Origin: JALZBN01 sp035525375
GTDB taxonomy: Bacteria; Actinomycetota; Acidimicrobiia; Acidimicrobiales; AC-14
Assembly: GCA_035525375.1 (NCBI GenBank)
Contig: DATLEI010000026.1
Span: 1 to 22,170, forward strand
Reading direction: 5' to 3'
Length of the DNA stretch: 22,170 nucleotides
This document shows, piece after piece, positions 21,416 through 22,170 of the stretch. The first letter of the stretch is position 1. Every line of letters starts with the position of its first letter. Both the position numbers and the translations under genes were made by a program. A model generated the notes under the pieces. It did no database searches and had not been told where the DNA came from. It saw only the letters and a program-made list of their open reading frames with translations.

Positions 21416-21461
21416 AGCGGGCGACGGGAATCGAACCCGCGTAACCAGCTTGGAAGGCTGG
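21416..21461 (-). pseudogene. 3' half of tRNA-Gly(UCC); candidate att site
   Basis: Read on the minus strand, this has the anticodon arm CCAGC-CTTCCAA-GCTGG (anticodon TCC), a 4-base variable loop, a T arm GCGGG-TTCGATT-CCCGT, the 3' acceptor strand CGCCCGC and the discriminator T typical of tRNA-Gly. The 5' half is absent: upstream there is no GCGGGCG to pair with the acceptor strand, and no D arm. CCA is not encoded. Such 3' tRNA fragments are left at the far end of elements that integrate into tRNA genes. The fragment direction puts the element on the higher-coordinate side, with the intact tRNA beyond the window. Confidence 0.7.
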
Positions 21462-21847
21462 TCCGAGGGCGTTGCGCCACAAGGGCAGATTGGGAAAAGA
21501 GCAGCTCAGAGGCCATTTCGGCTGACCGAGACTGACTGTTCAGGACCGCCATGGGCCACTCGTTGTGGCCCGTTTGTGGCCCGACTTTCCGGACGTGAGT
21601 AATTGGTGCCCCGTATTGGTGCCGGTGCTCCTGGGGGTGGCGCCGTCCGCGCCGTACCCGCAGCTATATCCGCGCTTCGAACGGATGCGGCTGCTCTCCA
21701 AGAGGTTGGCCGGGAGGAGCTGCCACTGCTCACCGGCATGTCTGGGGACCCCCTGGTGGGCAACGAGATGAAGCGAAGCGCAAACCCGCAGCGCCCCCTA
21801 ATGGAACGAGGTCGGCCCCACCGAGTGAGACTCAATTGATCCGATAA
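21462..21847. other. About 390 bp without a credible gene, possible element end
   Basis: The readings in this stretch are short, of odd composition and match nothing I know on either strand. Base use is less GC-extreme than in the neighbouring genes, and in-frame features of an integrase (such as R-H-R-Y motifs) are not visible. It may be the end of an integrated element or decayed coding DNA. Confidence 0.5.
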
Positions 21848-21868
21848 GGCGGATCTTCTCTATCCGCC
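21848..21868 (-). terminator. Terminator-like hairpin after the FG-GAP protein gene
   Basis: GGCGGAT (21848-21854) pairs with ATCCGCC (21862-21868) around a 7-base loop, starting two bases after the TGA of the repeat-protein gene. Only TTAT follows on the minus strand, so it is not a perfect intrinsic terminator. Confidence 0.55.
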
Positions 21869-21870
21869 GG

Positions 21871-22170
21871 TCAGCCGGCGAAGTAGGCGTTTCGAACCGC
21901 CGGGGGCAGCGATAGCGGGACGTCGCCGGCGGCCCCCCAGGCGATGCCTTGGCCGTTCTCGAGATTCCAGACGCCATTGGATGGGCGGAAGACGGTCAGA
22001 TCCGCGATGCCGTCGCCGTCGTAGTCGGCGGGTACCGGGATGTCGCCGTCAGCGCCGTAGGCAACGGCGTCCGGGGTCTGGTTCCTCAGGTACCACACGC
22101 CGTTGGACGGACGGAACACCGCGATGTCCGCGTCGGCATCGCCGTCGTAGTCGGCGGCGACGGGAACGTC
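21871..22170 (-). CDS. FG-GAP/VCBS repeat protein, C-terminal part
   Basis: These are the last 99 residues of a protein that runs off the right edge. Two repeats of about 40-42 residues are visible, each with a calcium-binding Asp loop (DYDGDADAD, DYDGDGIAD) followed by VFRPSNGVW and a YGADGD or WGAAGD turn, as in integrin-alpha FG-GAP/VCBS propeller blades. The end, LPPAVRNAYFAG, resembles the closing motif of such secreted actinobacterial proteins. These domains are extracellular and often bind ligands or carry enzymes; the N-terminal part that would show the function is missing. An internal Met within the first repeat is not a start, because the repeat pattern and the open frame continue upstream to the window edge. 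Confidence 0.88.
   Translation of the reverse strand, partial: DVPVAADYDGDADADIAVFRPSNGVWYLRNQTPDAVAYGADGDIPVPADYDGDGIADLTVFRPSNGVWNLENGQGIAWGAAGDVPLSLPPAVRNAYFAG

Noticed and set aside
21416..21489. A complete tRNA-Gly
   Set aside because: The 5' acceptor strand needed to pair with CGCCCGC and a D arm are absent; only the 3' half is tRNA-like.
21411..21602. 63-codon plus-strand ORF
   Set aside because: Its start (AGDGNRTRVTSLEGW) is the familiar antisense translation of a tRNA, not a protein.
21506..21835. Minus-strand ORF as a possible integrase remnant
   Set aside because: No recombinase motif (R, HxxR, Y) can be seen and the composition is not protein-like.
1..22170. CRISPR arrays, rRNA genes, IS elements
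   Set aside because: No regularly spaced repeats, rRNA-like sequence, transposase motifs or terminal inverted repeats were seen.

Overview
The window is high-GC DNA with frequent GTG and TTG starts and 4-bp start/stop overlaps, as in Actinomycetota. The mix of genes (actinobacterial copper/YcnI-type proteins, L,D-transpeptidase, stand-alone EfeO-like cupredoxin, FG-GAP/VCBS repeat protein with a C-terminal LPPAVRNAYF motif) fits a soil or freshwater actinobacterium, perhaps Acidimicrobiia. No marker here fixes the class.

Left part (1-11353, all minus strand). A long tightly packed run is read from murJ (lipid II flippase) through an L,D-transpeptidase, an FtsH-like AAA+ metalloprotease, a CopC-CopD-type copper protein, a YcnI/DUF1775 protein, a small lipoprotein, a CPBP membrane protease, an orphan branched-chain-amino-acid-type binding lipoprotein and two membrane proteins of unknown function. 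The left edge cuts an ammonium transporter gene. Most junctions are 4-bp overlaps, so the genes are probably translationally coupled. Three of the products are predicted to expose a histidine at the mature N-terminus, the hallmark of CopC/YcnI copper sites. This makes the block look like an extracytoplasmic copper-handling module joined to cell-wall genes.

Middle (11354-12403). A palindrome-bearing divergent region separates murJ from a RsbW-like ATPase gene. That gene converges on a cupredoxin lipoprotein gene across a probable bidirectional terminator. A second divergent region carries several inverted repeats and forms a structured leader in front of the next operon.

Right part (12404-21311, mostly plus strand). 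A single-domain response regulator, a large Hpt-REC-REC-GGDEF-REC hub with a degenerate GGDEF motif, a membrane-anchored HEAT-repeat protein and a BcsA/PgaC-like processive glycosyltransferase overlap end to start. After a convergent, apparently decayed dCache-PAS sensor gene come an SGNH (AlgJ/DltD-like) protein and an MBOAT (AlgI-like) acyltransferase. Together they look like a synthase-dependent exopolysaccharide and O-acylation system under phosphorelay and possibly c-di-GMP-type control. This is the best candidate for an undescribed system in the window.

Right edge (21312-22170). A 3' half of tRNA-Gly(UCC), without its 5' half, looks like an attachment-site scar of an integrated element lying to its right. 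About 390 bp without a credible gene follow, then a terminator-like hairpin and the C-terminal part of an FG-GAP/VCBS repeat protein that runs off the window.
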